From Bacteroidales bacterium (lineage in GTDB: Bacteria > Bacteroidota > Bacteroidia > Bacteroidales > P3), in assembly GCA_031272705.1 (NCBI GenBank), contig JAISTG010000032.1, positions 1 to 33,969 of the forward strand: a stretch of 33,969 nt of DNA. Reading direction: 5' to 3'. The position numbers were made by a program, and so were the translations under genes. This document shows positions 25,488 through 33,349 of the stretch, piece after piece (within the stretch, counting starts at the first letter, position 1; each line of letters begins with the position of its first letter). The notes beneath the pieces are model-generated. The model did not search any database and had not been told where the DNA came from. It worked only from the letters and a program-made list of their open reading frames with translations.

Positions 25488-25697
25488 AATCAAATTATAG
25501 AATTCTATAATCAAGTTTCAGGATTCTATAATCAAATTACAGAACGCTATAATCAAGTTTCAGGATTCTATAATCAAATTACAGCGTTCCATAATCAAGT
25601 TTCGTGATTATATAATCAAGTTACAGCATTTTATACGCAAATTCTATAACGTTGTAATGACATTTTATCATTACGGATTGAAATTACGGGTAGATAT
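25488..25697. repeat. 21-bp phased array, keyword AATCAARTT, between convergent genes
   Basis: Ten consecutive 21-bp units start at 25488, 25509, 25530, 25551, 25572, 25593, 25614, 25635, 25656 and 25677; the last three are decayed. Units alternate AATCAAATT and AATCAAGTT, making a 42-bp higher-order repeat, and units 2 and 4 are identical over all 21 bases. The spacer of unit 1 is the perfect palindrome ATAGAATTCTAT. Unit 3 has GAACGC where unit 5 has its exact complement GCGTTC. The array ends at the thiG stop codon. Confidence 0.95.
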
Positions 25698-26473
25698 TAT
25701 TGCTCATCAAGAAATGCAGTCAAAGGAGAAGTAGCCTGTGCGAAAGGAATAGTTAAGGCAAGCCCCGCTTCAAAGGCTTCCCTGCCCGCTTCAACCGCTT
25801 TGGAATAGGCAACCGCCATAGCCACAGGGTCATTGGCAATAGCAATAGAGGTATTTACCATCACGGCAGCCGCTCCCATCTCCATTGCTTCCGCAGCCTG
25901 AGACGGCGAACCGATACCTGCGTCAATTATTACGGGGATATTGCTCTGCGAAATGATTATTTCAAGCATATCTTTGGTCTTTAAGCCTTTATTAGTGCCT
26001 ATTGCAGCCCCCAGAGGCATAACAGCAGCCGCTCCAATATCTTCTAACCGTTTGCACAAAACAGGGTCGGCATTAACATAAGGAAGTACCACAAACCCTA
26101 ATTTGACCAAAGATTCGGTCGCTTTGTAGGTTTCAATCGGGTCAGGTAGGAGATACTTGGGGTCAGGGTGTATTTCAAGTTTCAACCACTTGGTTTGCAA
26201 GGCTTCAGCCGCTATTTGAGCAGCAAAAACAGCCTCTTCAGCCGTACGAACGCCTGATGTGTTGGGCAGAAGCACTACTTTATCCCTGTTAATATGCTGT
26301 AACATATCATCTTTTTGGCTCTCTACCATATCTATACGCTTCATGGCAGTAGTTACCATTTCGCAATGACTCTGCTCTATTGCCTCTCCCATTATTTTAT
26401 TTGAAGGAAACTTACCCGTTCCCATTATAAGGCGGGAATTAAATTCTCTGTTTGCTATTATCAATTTATCCAT
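25697..26473 (-). CDS. thiG: Thiazole synthase
   Basis: 258 aa, normal for ThiG, a TIM-barrel enzyme that builds the thiazole ring of thiamine from deoxyxylulose phosphate, dehydroglycine and ThiS thiocarboxylate. The Schiff-base Lys is expected at Lys98 in [10 protein letters not shown]; other blocks are [54 protein letters not shown] and [20 protein letters not shown]. It is the last gene of the minus-strand thiamine unit; no thiC, thiH or thiF follows. Confidence 0.97.
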   Translation of the reverse strand: MDKLIIANREFNSRLIMGTGKFPSNKIMGEAIEQSHCEMVTTAMKRIDMVESQKDDMLQHINRDKVVLLPNTSGVRTAEEAVFAAQIAAEALQTKWLKLEIHPDPKYLLPDPIETYKATESLVKLGFVVLPYVNADPVLCKRLEDIGAAAVMPLGAAIGTNKGLKTKDMLEIIISQSNIPVIIDAGIGSPSQAAEAMEMGAAAVMVNTSIAIANDPVAMAVAYSKAVEAGREAFEAGLALTIPFAQATSPLTAFLDEQ

Positions 26474-26485
26474 TAGTGTTATGTA

Positions 26486-27112
26486 TTAAAAATCGGCGGC
26501 AAAATTACAAAATTCTTTTGCCATTTCAATAGGCTTTGCCGAAGATAAAACAGCCCCACTGACCGCTATTCCGTGAATACCCGTATCCAAAATGGATTTT
26601 ATATCTTTTGAGGTTATGCCTCCAATGGCGTAAAGAGGTATTTGGATGTTGTTCTTTTTTAGTTCCGCAACGATATTTCTATATCCTGACAGACCGAGAA
26701 TTGGAGAGAGTTGCTTTTTTGTGGTAGTATAGGCGAATGGACCCAAACCAACATAATCCGCATCGGCATTTGCAGCACTTTTAACGTCCGTTAAAGTGTT
26801 TGCTGTTGCCCCTATAATTTTATCTTTTCCCAATAAGGCTCTTGCCTTATCAACAGGCATATCGTTCTTTCCAAGATGTACGCCGTCCAAACCGCATTTA
26901 ACCACCATTTCAACGTAATCATCAATTATCAAAGTCGCATTATACCGTCTGCATTCAGCCTTTGCATATTCGGCAGTCTTTATAATGTCATCGGTTTTAG
27001 CCTCTTTCATTCGCAGTTGTATAAGTTTTATGCCGCCATTCAAGGCTAAACGAATGCCTTCAAGGTACGAATACTTTTCTGTTTTATGAGAAATGAACAT
27101 TATTCTTTCCAT
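26486..27112 (-). CDS. thiE: Thiamine-phosphate synthase
   Basis: 208 aa. ThiE joins hydroxymethylpyrimidine pyrophosphate and thiazole phosphate. Visible blocks are IKLIQLRMKE, ATLIIDDYVEM, DGVHLGKNDMP (substrate and metal site), IIGATANTLTDV, DYVGLGPFAYTTTKK and AIGGITSKDI. All expected active-site segments are present, which makes this the functional ThiE of the two ThiE-fold genes here. It overlaps the upstream ThiE/TenI-like gene by 13 bp and is 12 bp from thiG. Confidence 0.95.
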   Translation of the reverse strand: MERIMFISHKTEKYSYLEGIRLALNGGIKLIQLRMKEAKTDDIIKTAEYAKAECRRYNATLIIDDYVEMVVKCGLDGVHLGKNDMPVDKARALLGKDKIIGATANTLTDVKSAANADADYVGLGPFAYTTTKKQLSPILGLSGYRNIVAELKKNNIQIPLYAIGGITSKDIKSILDTGIHGIAVSGAVLSSAKPIEMAKEFCNFAADF

Positions 27113-27651
27113 AGCGACCCCAGCATTGCTGCTCCACCAAAGCCCAAAGCCTTTATGACTTCCAATCTCTCACGTTTAACTCCACCCATTGCAATAACCC
27201 TGTCGTTAATGATTGATTGCTCTTTGGCTTTCTGCAATTCGCCCAGCGTAAAGGTAGATTTGTAACCGCTCTTGCTTACACTGTCAAACACAGGAGAAAG
27301 CAATAAATAATCCGCTCTTTCTCCTGCTCTTTCCAAACTTTCAATGCTGTGACAGGAAACCGACAAGCGTCCATTCCAAAGGTTGTAATCGTAATCCGTA
27401 TGCCTTTTATTGATGTTTATACCGCCAATCCGCATCTCTTCTGCCAACTCATAATAGTCGTGAAGGGTCAATCGCTCACGTATATCCTGCGGAAAAAGAG
27501 ACAGATATTGCTTTAACTGCTCTGCTTTGAAACTCGGCTTGCGTATATGAAAATAATCAAAACCGCCTTCTTTGAGAAAACGGATTATTTTCTTCACTTC
27601 ACGCTCCACATCCTGCGTTGTATCAGGCGTAATACCTATCAACCGCCACAT
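27100..27651 (-). CDS. ThiE/TenI-fold protein, probably TenI-like
   Basis: 183 aa, shorter than ThiE. It keeps the barrel landmarks FHIRKPSF (for ThiE QLRxK), LTLHDYYELAEE, SVSCHSIESL, YLLLSPVFDSVSKSGY and VIAMGGVKRERL, but has GININK where ThiE has GVHLG, so the pyrophosphate and metal site is altered. That pattern suits a TenI-type thiazole tautomerase, which aromatises the ThiG product, rather than a second synthase; this is inference. It overlaps thiS by 13 bp and thiE by 13 bp, so translation of all three is coupled. Confidence 0.8.
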   Translation of the reverse strand: MWRLIGITPDTTQDVEREVKKIIRFLKEGGFDYFHIRKPSFKAEQLKQYLSLFPQDIRERLTLHDYYELAEEMRIGGININKRHTDYDYNLWNGRLSVSCHSIESLERAGERADYLLLSPVFDSVSKSGYKSTFTLGELQKAKEQSIINDRVIAMGGVKRERLEVIKALGFGGAAMLGSLWKE

Positions 27652-27842
27652 GTTGCTTCAATTATGGTTACCGCATCGCCTTCCTGCAATTTGGTTTCCT
27701 GCCATTTATCCCTTTGGATTACCTTTGTACCGATGGCAACGGCTATTCCAAACGTATCCTGCTTGCCAACAGCAGACAGCAATTCCGTTATGCTGCAATC
27801 CATCGGCACTATTGTATCTTTTTTATTAACAAATACTTTCAT
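27639..27842 (-). CDS. thiS: Sulfur carrier protein ThiS
   Basis: 67 aa from the ATG at 27842, starting MKVFVNKKD and ending ATCGG. The C-terminal Gly-Gly is the point of adenylation and thiocarboxylation, and GDAVTIIEATCGG before it fits the ubiquitin-like fold. A longer frame running upstream is unlikely because it would overlap the promoter element at 27873-27880 and lose the ThiS N-terminus. First gene of the thiamine genes proper. ThiF, which would activate it, is not in the window. Confidence 0.92.
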   Translation of the reverse strand: MKVFVNKKDTIVPMDCSITELLSAVGKQDTFGIAVAIGTKVIQRDKWQETKLQEGDAVTIIEATCGG

Positions 27843-27872
27843 AAATGCTCTAATTATGTTTCTTTCAGCCCG

Positions 27873-27880
27873 CAAAGTTA
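27873..27880 (-). promoter_or_regulatory. Promoter -7 element upstream of thiS
   Basis: TAACTTTG on the minus strand fits TAnnTTTG and lies 31 bp upstream of the thiS start, just past the end of the phosphopantetheinyl transferase gene. A TTTG is present 24 bp upstream, longer than the usual 19. It would allow thiamine genes to be read separately from the upstream FKBP and transferase genes. Confidence 0.5.
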
Positions 27881-27888
27881 ATACTTTT

Positions 27889-28437
27889 TCAACATTCCTT
27901 AACACAAACAGCAACAAACAATTCACTTTTTGCTTCAAAAAAAGATGTAAAAGCAAATTCCGTCTCTCTATTTCTTGCTTTAAGGCTTGATAAATCAATG
28001 GTTTGAGTTGCAAAAGAGCCGTTTATGCCCGTTCCAACGCATTTAGAATAAGCCTCTTTCAGCGTCCAGAGTTGCGTAAAGGCTGCATCAAATTTCTCAT
28101 ACGGCAAAGCAAACAGATATTCCTTTTCTTCGTCAGTGAAAAATCGCTTTACAATAGCCTCCTTGCCCGTTCTAATATGCTCAATATCAATTCCAACATC
28201 GTTTTTATCAAAGGCTATGGCTATATAATCAAATGTATGCGAAATGGAAAACCTTATGGCTGAATCATTATCAAAAAAAGGCTTGCCCAAAACATCATAA
28301 ACAATGTCAAAAGGCAAACCTGAATACTTCATTATCAGATTCTTCGCCCATAAAGAACGCTGTTGGTGAATGGAAAGGCTATTATCACGTCCGAACTCCT
28401 GCTCACACTCCTTTATATGGCAAATCCGATACTCCAA
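27889..28437 (-). CDS. 4'-phosphopantetheinyl transferase superfamily protein
   Basis: 182 aa, Sfp/AcpT-like. Key motifs are RFSISHTFDYIAIAF, VGIDIEHIR (metal-binding Asp and Glu) and WTLKEAYSKCVGTG (the WxxKEA catalytic Glu and Lys). It transfers phosphopantetheine from CoA to an acyl carrier protein; no carrier or synthase gene is nearby, so it may serve fatty-acid ACP or a distant pathway. It begins 7 bp after the FKBP isomerase gene and ends 46 bp before thiS. Confidence 0.92.
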   Translation of the reverse strand: MEYRICHIKECEQEFGRDNSLSIHQQRSLWAKNLIMKYSGLPFDIVYDVLGKPFFDNDSAIRFSISHTFDYIAIAFDKNDVGIDIEHIRTGKEAIVKRFFTDEEKEYLFALPYEKFDAAFTQLWTLKEAYSKCVGTGINGSFATQTIDLSSLKARNRETEFAFTSFFEAKSELFVAVCVKEC

Positions 28438-28444
28438 AACGCTG

Positions 28445-29056
28445 TTATTTAATGTCTAAAAGTTCAACATCAAATATCAAAGTGCTGCCTGCCGGAATTG
28501 AACCTACGTTCTGGTCTCCATAAGCGAGATGAGACGGAATGAAAAGCCTGTATTTGCTGCCTACGGGCATCATCTGCAATCCTTCTGTCCAGCCTGCAAT
28601 CACCTGATTTAGAGGAAACGAAATCGGTTCTTTTCTTTCCACGCTGCTATCAAAGACTTCGCCGTTTATGAGCGTACCATGATAATGTACATGCACGTTA
28701 TCGGTTGCTTTTGGTTTCTTTCCCGTTCCTTCTTTCAACACCTTGTATTGCAGACCCGTAGAAGTCTCTACCACATCTTTATCCTGTTCTTTGTTTCGTT
28801 GAAGAAACGCTTCCCCTTCTTCCTTTGCCTTACTGCTTGATGCTGTTTGCTTTACGGCTTCTGCTGCTTGCCAGTTCCGAACGCATTCCTGCTTTTCTTC
28901 AAGAGTCATTCCGCTCTCGTCAATGCCCTTTACGGAATCCTTTATAGCAGATACAAGTATATCAATATCAACTTCGTAGCCGTCTTTAACAAGACTTCTG
29001 CCGATATTCTCACCGATAATGTAACTGATTTTTTGTTTTTCGTTGTTTAGTGTCAT
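28445..29056 (-). CDS. FKBP-type peptidyl-prolyl cis-trans isomerase
   Basis: 203 aa, FklB/FkpA-like. An N-terminal helical dimerisation region (about 1-90) is followed by an FKBP domain (about 100-203) with NVHVHYHGTLINGEVFDSS, then VIAGWTEGLQMMPVGSKYRL, FIPSHLAYGD and PAGSTLIFDVELLDI. No signal peptide is seen, so it is probably cytoplasmic, unlike periplasmic FkpA. First gene of the minus-strand unit; a promoter element is at 29088-29095. Confidence 0.93.
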   Translation of the reverse strand: MTLNNEKQKISYIIGENIGRSLVKDGYEVDIDILVSAIKDSVKGIDESGMTLEEKQECVRNWQAAEAVKQTASSSKAKEEGEAFLQRNKEQDKDVVETSTGLQYKVLKEGTGKKPKATDNVHVHYHGTLINGEVFDSSVERKEPISFPLNQVIAGWTEGLQMMPVGSKYRLFIPSHLAYGDQNVGSIPAGSTLIFDVELLDIK

Positions 29057-29087
29057 TTTCGCTAAATTATTTTAAGATTTGAGGCTG

Positions 29088-29095
29088 CAAAGATA
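29088..29095 (-). promoter_or_regulatory. Promoter -7 element of the FKBP gene
   Basis: TATCTTTG on the minus strand, ending 32 bp upstream of the start at 29056. No clear TTTG at 19 bp. Confidence 0.6.
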
Positions 29096-29175
29096 GTAAA
29101 TAAAATTAGAATATCTGCATTTCATTGCCTTGAATCTTTATTGACACATCTCAAAAATATGTTTTACGGATTGAT

Positions 29176-29485
29176 AATTTGATTACAAATTTCCGAAATC
29201 AAATTACAGCAAATTATACCTAAATTTTATTCATTTAGAATCAAATTATAATCACCTCAAAATCAAATTATAATAATCTGAAATCAAATAAGGTTGATAT
29301 TATGTTGGCAAGATAATGATATTATGTTGCCAACATAATTAAAGTATCTTGGCAACATACTTCAACTATGTTGGCAACATAATATCATTATCTTGCCAAC
29401 ATAATATCAATAGAATCAAATTATGGATGATTATAATTTGATTCTAATTTGCCGTAATTTGATTATAATTTTCTCTTATTTAATT
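29176..29485. repeat. Composite phased array: AATCAAATT flanks around a TTGGCAACATA core
   Basis: Left flank keywords start at 29176 (AATTTGATT), 29197, 29218 (decayed), 29239, 29261 and 29282 (the rest AATCAAATT-like). Five 15-bp core units follow on an exact 22-bp pitch: 29301 TATGTTGGCAAGATA, 29323 TATGTTGCCAACATA, 29345 TATCTTGGCAACATA, 29367 TATGTTGGCAACATA, 29389 TATCTTGCCAACATA. Right flank: 29414 AATCAAATT, 29435 and 29456 AATTTGATT, 29477 TATTTAATT. Keyword centres pass from flank to core and back at 22 bp (29286, 29308, then 29396, 29418), so the register is continuous. Bases 29321-29339 are a perfect odd dyad. The remainder of the gap holds two promoters. Confidence 0.95.
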
Positions 29486-29538
29486 GCCTGAAAATCAAAG
29501 GCTATTTTGAAGTATTTTTATTTATTTTGCAATTATTA

Positions 29539-29569
29539 TTTGTTTATTAGAATAATTTATGTAATTTTG
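29539..29569 (+). promoter_or_regulatory. Promoter of the dapA-fba unit
   Basis: TTTG (29539-29542), 19 bp, TAATTTTG (29562-29569): full consensus, 23 bp upstream of the dapA start and 54 bp after the end of the repeat array. Confidence 0.82.
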
Positions 29570-29592
29570 TCGCCTCATTAAAACAAAAACTT

Positions 29593-30492
29593 ATGGCAGA
29601 AATATCAAAATTAAAGGGAACCGGAGTGGCGTTAGTAACCCCTTTTCACACGAATAAGGGGATTGATTTTTCATCTCTGGGACGCGTTATAAACCATACA
29701 ATTGACGGAGGTTGCGATTTTGCCGTTCTTTTAGGCACTACATCGGAGTCAGCAACGCTTGACGAGCAGGAACAGTTGGCTGTGCTGGAGTATTCCATTG
29801 ATTGCATTGAAGGAAAAGTGCCTGTGGTGGTTGGAGTCGGCGGTAACAATACACTTTATACAATAAAGAAAATAAAGAAACTTTGTTGTGATATAAATGA
29901 ACATATTTCTGCCGTGTTGAACGTTACACCTTATTACAGCAAACCTAATCAAAAAGGATTATATGAGCATTTTAAGGCTGTGGCAGACGGTTCGCCCGTG
30001 CCGATAATAATGTATAATGTGCCGGGACGTACAGGTGTGAATCTCAATGCGGAAACCTGTCTGGCTCTTGCCGAAAACCATTCCAACATAATGGGCATAA
30101 AGGAGGCTTCTGGCAACTTTGCTCAATGTATGGAAATACTTCGCAACAAACCAAATAACTTTACGGTCTTTTCTGGTGATGATGCACTTACTTTGCCTCT
30201 GATGTCATTGGGAATGAAAGGAGTTATATCGGTTACGGCTAATGCTTTCCCCGATTTGGTTTCGCAGATGGTGAAGCTGTGTCTAAAACAGGACTTCAAA
30301 CAAGCAAGAGTTATACACGAGAAACTGCTGAATTTCTCTACCGTAATCTTTAATGAGGGCAATCCAACGGGCATTAAGTCGGCTCTTGAGATATTGGGGT
30401 TGGTGCAAAACAACCTTAGACTGCCGTTAGTTAAGGGAAGCCATCAGCATTTCAAAGAATTACAGGAAATAATTAAAAAAATAAAAAGATAA
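29593..30492 (+). CDS. dapA: 4-hydroxy-tetrahydrodipicolinate synthase
   Basis: 299 aa, typical DapA TIM barrel condensing pyruvate with aspartate semialdehyde on the way to diaminopimelate and lysine. Motifs: GTGVALVTPF at the N-terminus, LLGTTSESATL, VTPYYSKPNQKGLYEHF, IIMYNVPGRTGVN with the catalytic Tyr, MGIKEASGN with the Schiff-base Lys, and VFSGDDALTLPLMSLG. First gene of a unit that continues after 3 bp with fba. Confidence 0.96.
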   Translation: MAEISKLKGTGVALVTPFHTNKGIDFSSLGRVINHTIDGGCDFAVLLGTTSESATLDEQEQLAVLEYSIDCIEGKVPVVVGVGGNNTLYTIKKIKKLCCDINEHISAVLNVTPYYSKPNQKGLYEHFKAVADGSPVPIIMYNVPGRTGVNLNAETCLALAENHSNIMGIKEASGNFAQCMEILRNKPNNFTVFSGDDALTLPLMSLGMKGVISVTANAFPDLVSQMVKLCLKQDFKQARVIHEKLLNFSTVIFNEGNPTGIKSALEILGLVQNNLRLPLVKGSHQHFKELQEIIKKIKR

Positions 30493-30495
30493 AAT

Positions 30496-31488
30496 ATGAT
30501 AAGTTATAAAGATTTGGGCTTGGTAAATTCACGTGAGTTGTTTGCCAAAGCAATAAAGGGAGAATATGCCATTCCGGCATTTAATTTCAACAATATGGAA
30601 CAAATGCAGGCTATTATTCAGGCTTGCGTTGAAACTCGTTCTCCTGTGATTTTGCAGGTGTCTTCCGGTGCAAGGAAGTATGCAAATCAGACTTTGTTGC
30701 GTTATATGGCACAGGGAGCGGTGGAATATGCAAAAGAACTTGGTTTCAATGTGCCTGTTGTGCTGCATTTAGACCATGGTGATACCTTTGAACTCTGCAA
30801 ATCGTGCATTGAATATGGTTTTTCATCGGTTATGATTGACGGTTCATCGCATTCTTACAGCGAAAACATTGAACTGACTGCAAAAGTTGTAGAATACGCT
30901 CATAAATACGATGTAACGGTTGAAGGAGAACTTGGGGTTCTTGCAGGTGTTGAAGATGATGTTGTGGCTGAAAGCCATACCTATACTCAGCCTTCGGAAG
31001 TGGAAGACTTTGTTTCAAAGACAGGAGTTGATTCTTTGGCAATATCCATAGGCACTTCGCACGGAGCAAACAAGTTCAAACCCGAGCAATGTACAAGAGA
31101 TGCCAACGGGATTCTTGTCCCTCCGCCATTGAGATTTGATATTTTGGAAGAGATAGAGAAGAGAATACCCGGTTTTCCTATCGTTCTGCACGGTTCTTCG
31201 TCCGTTCCGCAGGATCAGGTGGCTGTCATAAATAAATATGGTGGTGCAATGAAAGATGCAATAGGTATTCCTGAGGAGCAGTTACGGCGTGCGGCAACAT
31301 CGGCTGTTTGTAAAATAAATATAGATTCCGATGGCAGAATAGCCATGACGGCTTCCGTTAGAGAGGTTTTAGCAACAAAACCTGCCGAATTTGACCCTCG
31401 CAAGTATTTAGGACCTGCCCGTGACAATCTTAAAGCACTCTACATTCATAAAATAAAGAACGTACTCGGTTCTGCCAACAAAGCCTGA
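30496..31488 (+). CDS. fba: Class II fructose-bisphosphate aldolase
   Basis: 330 aa. Zinc-dependent aldolase of glycolysis and gluconeogenesis. Motifs: PAFNFNNMEQMQAII, VVLHLDHGDTFELCK with zinc-site residues, SVMIDGSSHSYSENI, VTVEGELGVLAGVEDDV, LAISIGTSHGANKFKP and IVLHGSSSVP. The long C-terminal extension (DPRKYLGPARDNLKALYIHK) is common to this subclass. Three bp after dapA and 4 bp before the HlyD-like gene; its pairing with dapA is a genomic habit and not an obvious pathway link. Confidence 0.96.
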   Translation: MISYKDLGLVNSRELFAKAIKGEYAIPAFNFNNMEQMQAIIQACVETRSPVILQVSSGARKYANQTLLRYMAQGAVEYAKELGFNVPVVLHLDHGDTFELCKSCIEYGFSSVMIDGSSHSYSENIELTAKVVEYAHKYDVTVEGELGVLAGVEDDVVAESHTYTQPSEVEDFVSKTGVDSLAISIGTSHGANKFKPEQCTRDANGILVPPPLRFDILEEIEKRIPGFPIVLHGSSSVPQDQVAVINKYGGAMKDAIGIPEEQLRRAATSAVCKINIDSDGRIAMTASVREVLATKPAEFDPRKYLGPARDNLKALYIHKIKNVLGSANKA

Positions 31489-31492
31489 TACA

Positions 31493-32086
31493 ATGAAGTA
31501 TTTTAAATTAATGTTGCCTGCTTTGGCTTGTATTTTTGTCTCTTGTACAAAGAATGAAACGGCTTATGATGCAAGTGGAATGTTTGAAAGCAGAGAGGTA
31601 ATTGTGTCTGCTGAATATGCAGGCAAGATTTTGCAACTCAATACGGAAGAAGGAAACATCGTAAGCAAAGATGAAATATGCGGATATATTGAATCTCCAA
31701 CGCAAACAGGCTTAAAAAACTGCGAAATTAAATCAACCGCCGAAGGAACTGTAATTTTACGATATGCAGAGGCAGGAGAAATTGCCACAGTCGGCAAACC
31801 GCTATTCAAAGTGGCTGATTTGGACAATATGATATTGCGTATTTATATTTCCTCTGCACAATTAACCAAAATAAAACTTGGGCAGGCAATAAGGGTTTTT
31901 GCCGATTTTGGTACGGAAAGACGGGAATACAGCGGCAAAGTGTCGTGGATAAGCCCTCAGGCAGAATTTACGCCCAAAAATATACAGGTAAAAGAAGACC
32001 GAGATAACCTTGTATATGCAGTAAAAGCGGACGTACGCAATGATGGCTTTCTTAAAATAGGTATGTATGCGGAAGTAATTCTATGA
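31493..32086 (+). CDS. Short HlyD-family periplasmic adaptor, lipoprotein
   Basis: 197 aa. The lipobox FVSC (Cys18) makes it a lipoprotein. The two lipoyl-like halves VSAEYAGKILQLNTEEGNIV (about 38-57) and STAEGTVILRYAEAGEI (about 81-97) are joined directly by about 20 residues, so the coiled-coil hairpin of a normal adaptor is missing; a beta-barrel (RIYISSAQLTKIKLGQAIRV onward) follows. Full adaptors run near 300 aa. It would link an inner-membrane exporter to the envelope, and overlaps the ABC ATPase gene by four bases (ATGA). Confidence 0.82.
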   Translation: MKYFKLMLPALACIFVSCTKNETAYDASGMFESREVIVSAEYAGKILQLNTEEGNIVSKDEICGYIESPTQTGLKNCEIKSTAEGTVILRYAEAGEIATVGKPLFKVADLDNMILRIYISSAQLTKIKLGQAIRVFADFGTERREYSGKVSWISPQAEFTPKNIQVKEDRDNLVYAVKADVRNDGFLKIGMYAEVIL

Positions 32087-32958
32087 AACCTGTCATTGTA
32101 ACCGATGTAGAGAAATCCTATCACAATAAAAAGGCTCTTGAACCTGTTTCTTTTGAAATAGAAGAAGGAGAATTGTTTGGTATAATTGGTCCTGATGGAG
32201 CGGGGAAAACAACGCTTTTTCGTATTCTTGCCACCCTACTGCTCGCTGACAGAGGAGATGCATATATAAATGGACTGGATACAGTAAAAGATTTTCGCAA
32301 AGTACGTAATCATATCGGTTATATGCCCGGTCGGTTTTCTCTTTATCAGGATTTGAGCGTTGAGGAAAATCTTTCATTTTTTGCTTCCGTCTTTTCGTGT
32401 AACGTAAGTGATAATTTGTATTTGGTGAATGATATTTACAAACAATTAGAACCTTTTCGCAAACGCCGTGCAGGAGCATTAAGCGGTGGTATGAAACAAA
32501 AACTTGCCCTCTGCTGTGCTTTGATTCATAAGCCTTCCGTACTTCTACTTGACGAACCCACCACAGGTGTTGATCCTGTAAGTCGCAAGGAATTTTGGGT
32601 AATGCTTAAACGATTACAGAAGCAAGGAATAACCACCGTTGTTTCTACGCCTTACATGGACGAAGCAACTCTCTGCGATAGGATTATGCTCATTAAGGAT
32701 GGAAAAATGCTTGATACCGATACTCCAAAAGGCATAGTAGCGAAATATCCCCGCAAACTATACAGCGTACAGAGTAAAAACATTGCTGTAACACTTAAAT
32801 CCCTGCGAAGCAATCCCGACATTGACAAAGCCTTTTCCTTTGGCGACAACATTCATTTTACATTGAAAAACAACGTATCCGCCGATTATACCGAAATTTC
32901 CCCAACAATAGAGGATTATTTTATGCTCTTGTCGGAAAACAATACAAACTCCAATTAA
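32083..32958 (+). CDS. ABC transporter ATP-binding protein
   Basis: 291 aa, one ABC domain: Walker A GPDGAGKTT (36-44), signature LSGGMKQ (about 131-137), Walker B VLLLDEPTTG (about 151-160) and a following switch region with VSTPYMDEATL. The closest layout known to me is the YbhGFSR-type exporter, in which an HlyD adaptor, an ATPase and two permeases are encoded together. Here neither permease nor a second ATPase follows: the next gene, 130 bp on, has its own promoter and is unrelated. The protein may pair with permeases encoded elsewhere, or the operon has lost its 3' half. Confidence 0.9.
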   Translation: MKPVIVTDVEKSYHNKKALEPVSFEIEEGELFGIIGPDGAGKTTLFRILATLLLADRGDAYINGLDTVKDFRKVRNHIGYMPGRFSLYQDLSVEENLSFFASVFSCNVSDNLYLVNDIYKQLEPFRKRRAGALSGGMKQKLALCCALIHKPSVLLLDEPTTGVDPVSRKEFWVMLKRLQKQGITTVVSTPYMDEATLCDRIMLIKDGKMLDTDTPKGIVAKYPRKLYSVQSKNIAVTLKSLRSNPDIDKAFSFGDNIHFTLKNNVSADYTEISPTIEDYFMLLSENNTNSN

Positions 32959-33035
32959 TATTTTCATTTGGTAAAGTTATATAGACAGCAATACAAAACA
33001 AATTTTAGTTTAATACACAAAATAAATGCGGAAAA

Positions 33036-33066
33036 TTTGTCAATTAAATAAAAAGTTGTATCTTTG
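33036..33066 (+). promoter_or_regulatory. Promoter of the small membrane protein-efp unit
   Basis: TTTG (33036-33039), 19 bp, TATCTTTG (33059-33066): full consensus, 22 bp upstream of the ATG at 33089. Confidence 0.82.
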
Positions 33067-33088
33067 CAGCCTCTTAAAAGAATAATTT

Positions 33089-33328
33089 ATGATAATAATA
33101 AGAATTTCAAAACTGTTAGATATGGTTGCATATTTAGCATTGGTGGCTGTTTTTGCGTGGTATTTCTTTGCCAAACCGCTACCTCAATATATTTCTATTG
33201 CGTTATTGGGAGTTTGTATTTTGAAACTCGCAGGAGCAATGCTGAAATCTAATTTTTTTGAAAAAGAATACAAACGACTCAAAGAAGAAAATGATTTTCT
33301 TACTGAGACATTAAAAAATAAGGAATAA
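33089..33328 (+). CDS. Small membrane protein of unknown function
   Basis: 79 aa. Two hydrophobic segments (about 10-28 and 32-52) are followed by a charged C-terminal helix rich in Lys and Glu (FEKEYKRLKEENDFLTETLK) that looks like a short coiled coil. Preceded by a full-consensus promoter and 21 bp upstream of efp, with which it is probably co-transcribed. No family is recognised. Confidence 0.75.
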   Translation: MIIIRISKLLDMVAYLALVAVFAWYFFAKPLPQYISIALLGVCILKLAGAMLKSNFFEKEYKRLKEENDFLTETLKNKE

Positions 33329-33349
33329 TAATAATAAAACACCAAACTT

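Noticed and set aside
27843..27900. TPP riboswitch before thiS
   Set aside because: Only about 46 bp between genes and no CTGAGA-type THI core was seen.
29176..29485. The phased arrays as CRISPR arrays
   Set aside because: Repeats of 9-15 bases with 6-13-base spacers, keywords in both orientations and no cas genes do not fit CRISPR, where repeats and spacers are each about 25-40 bp.
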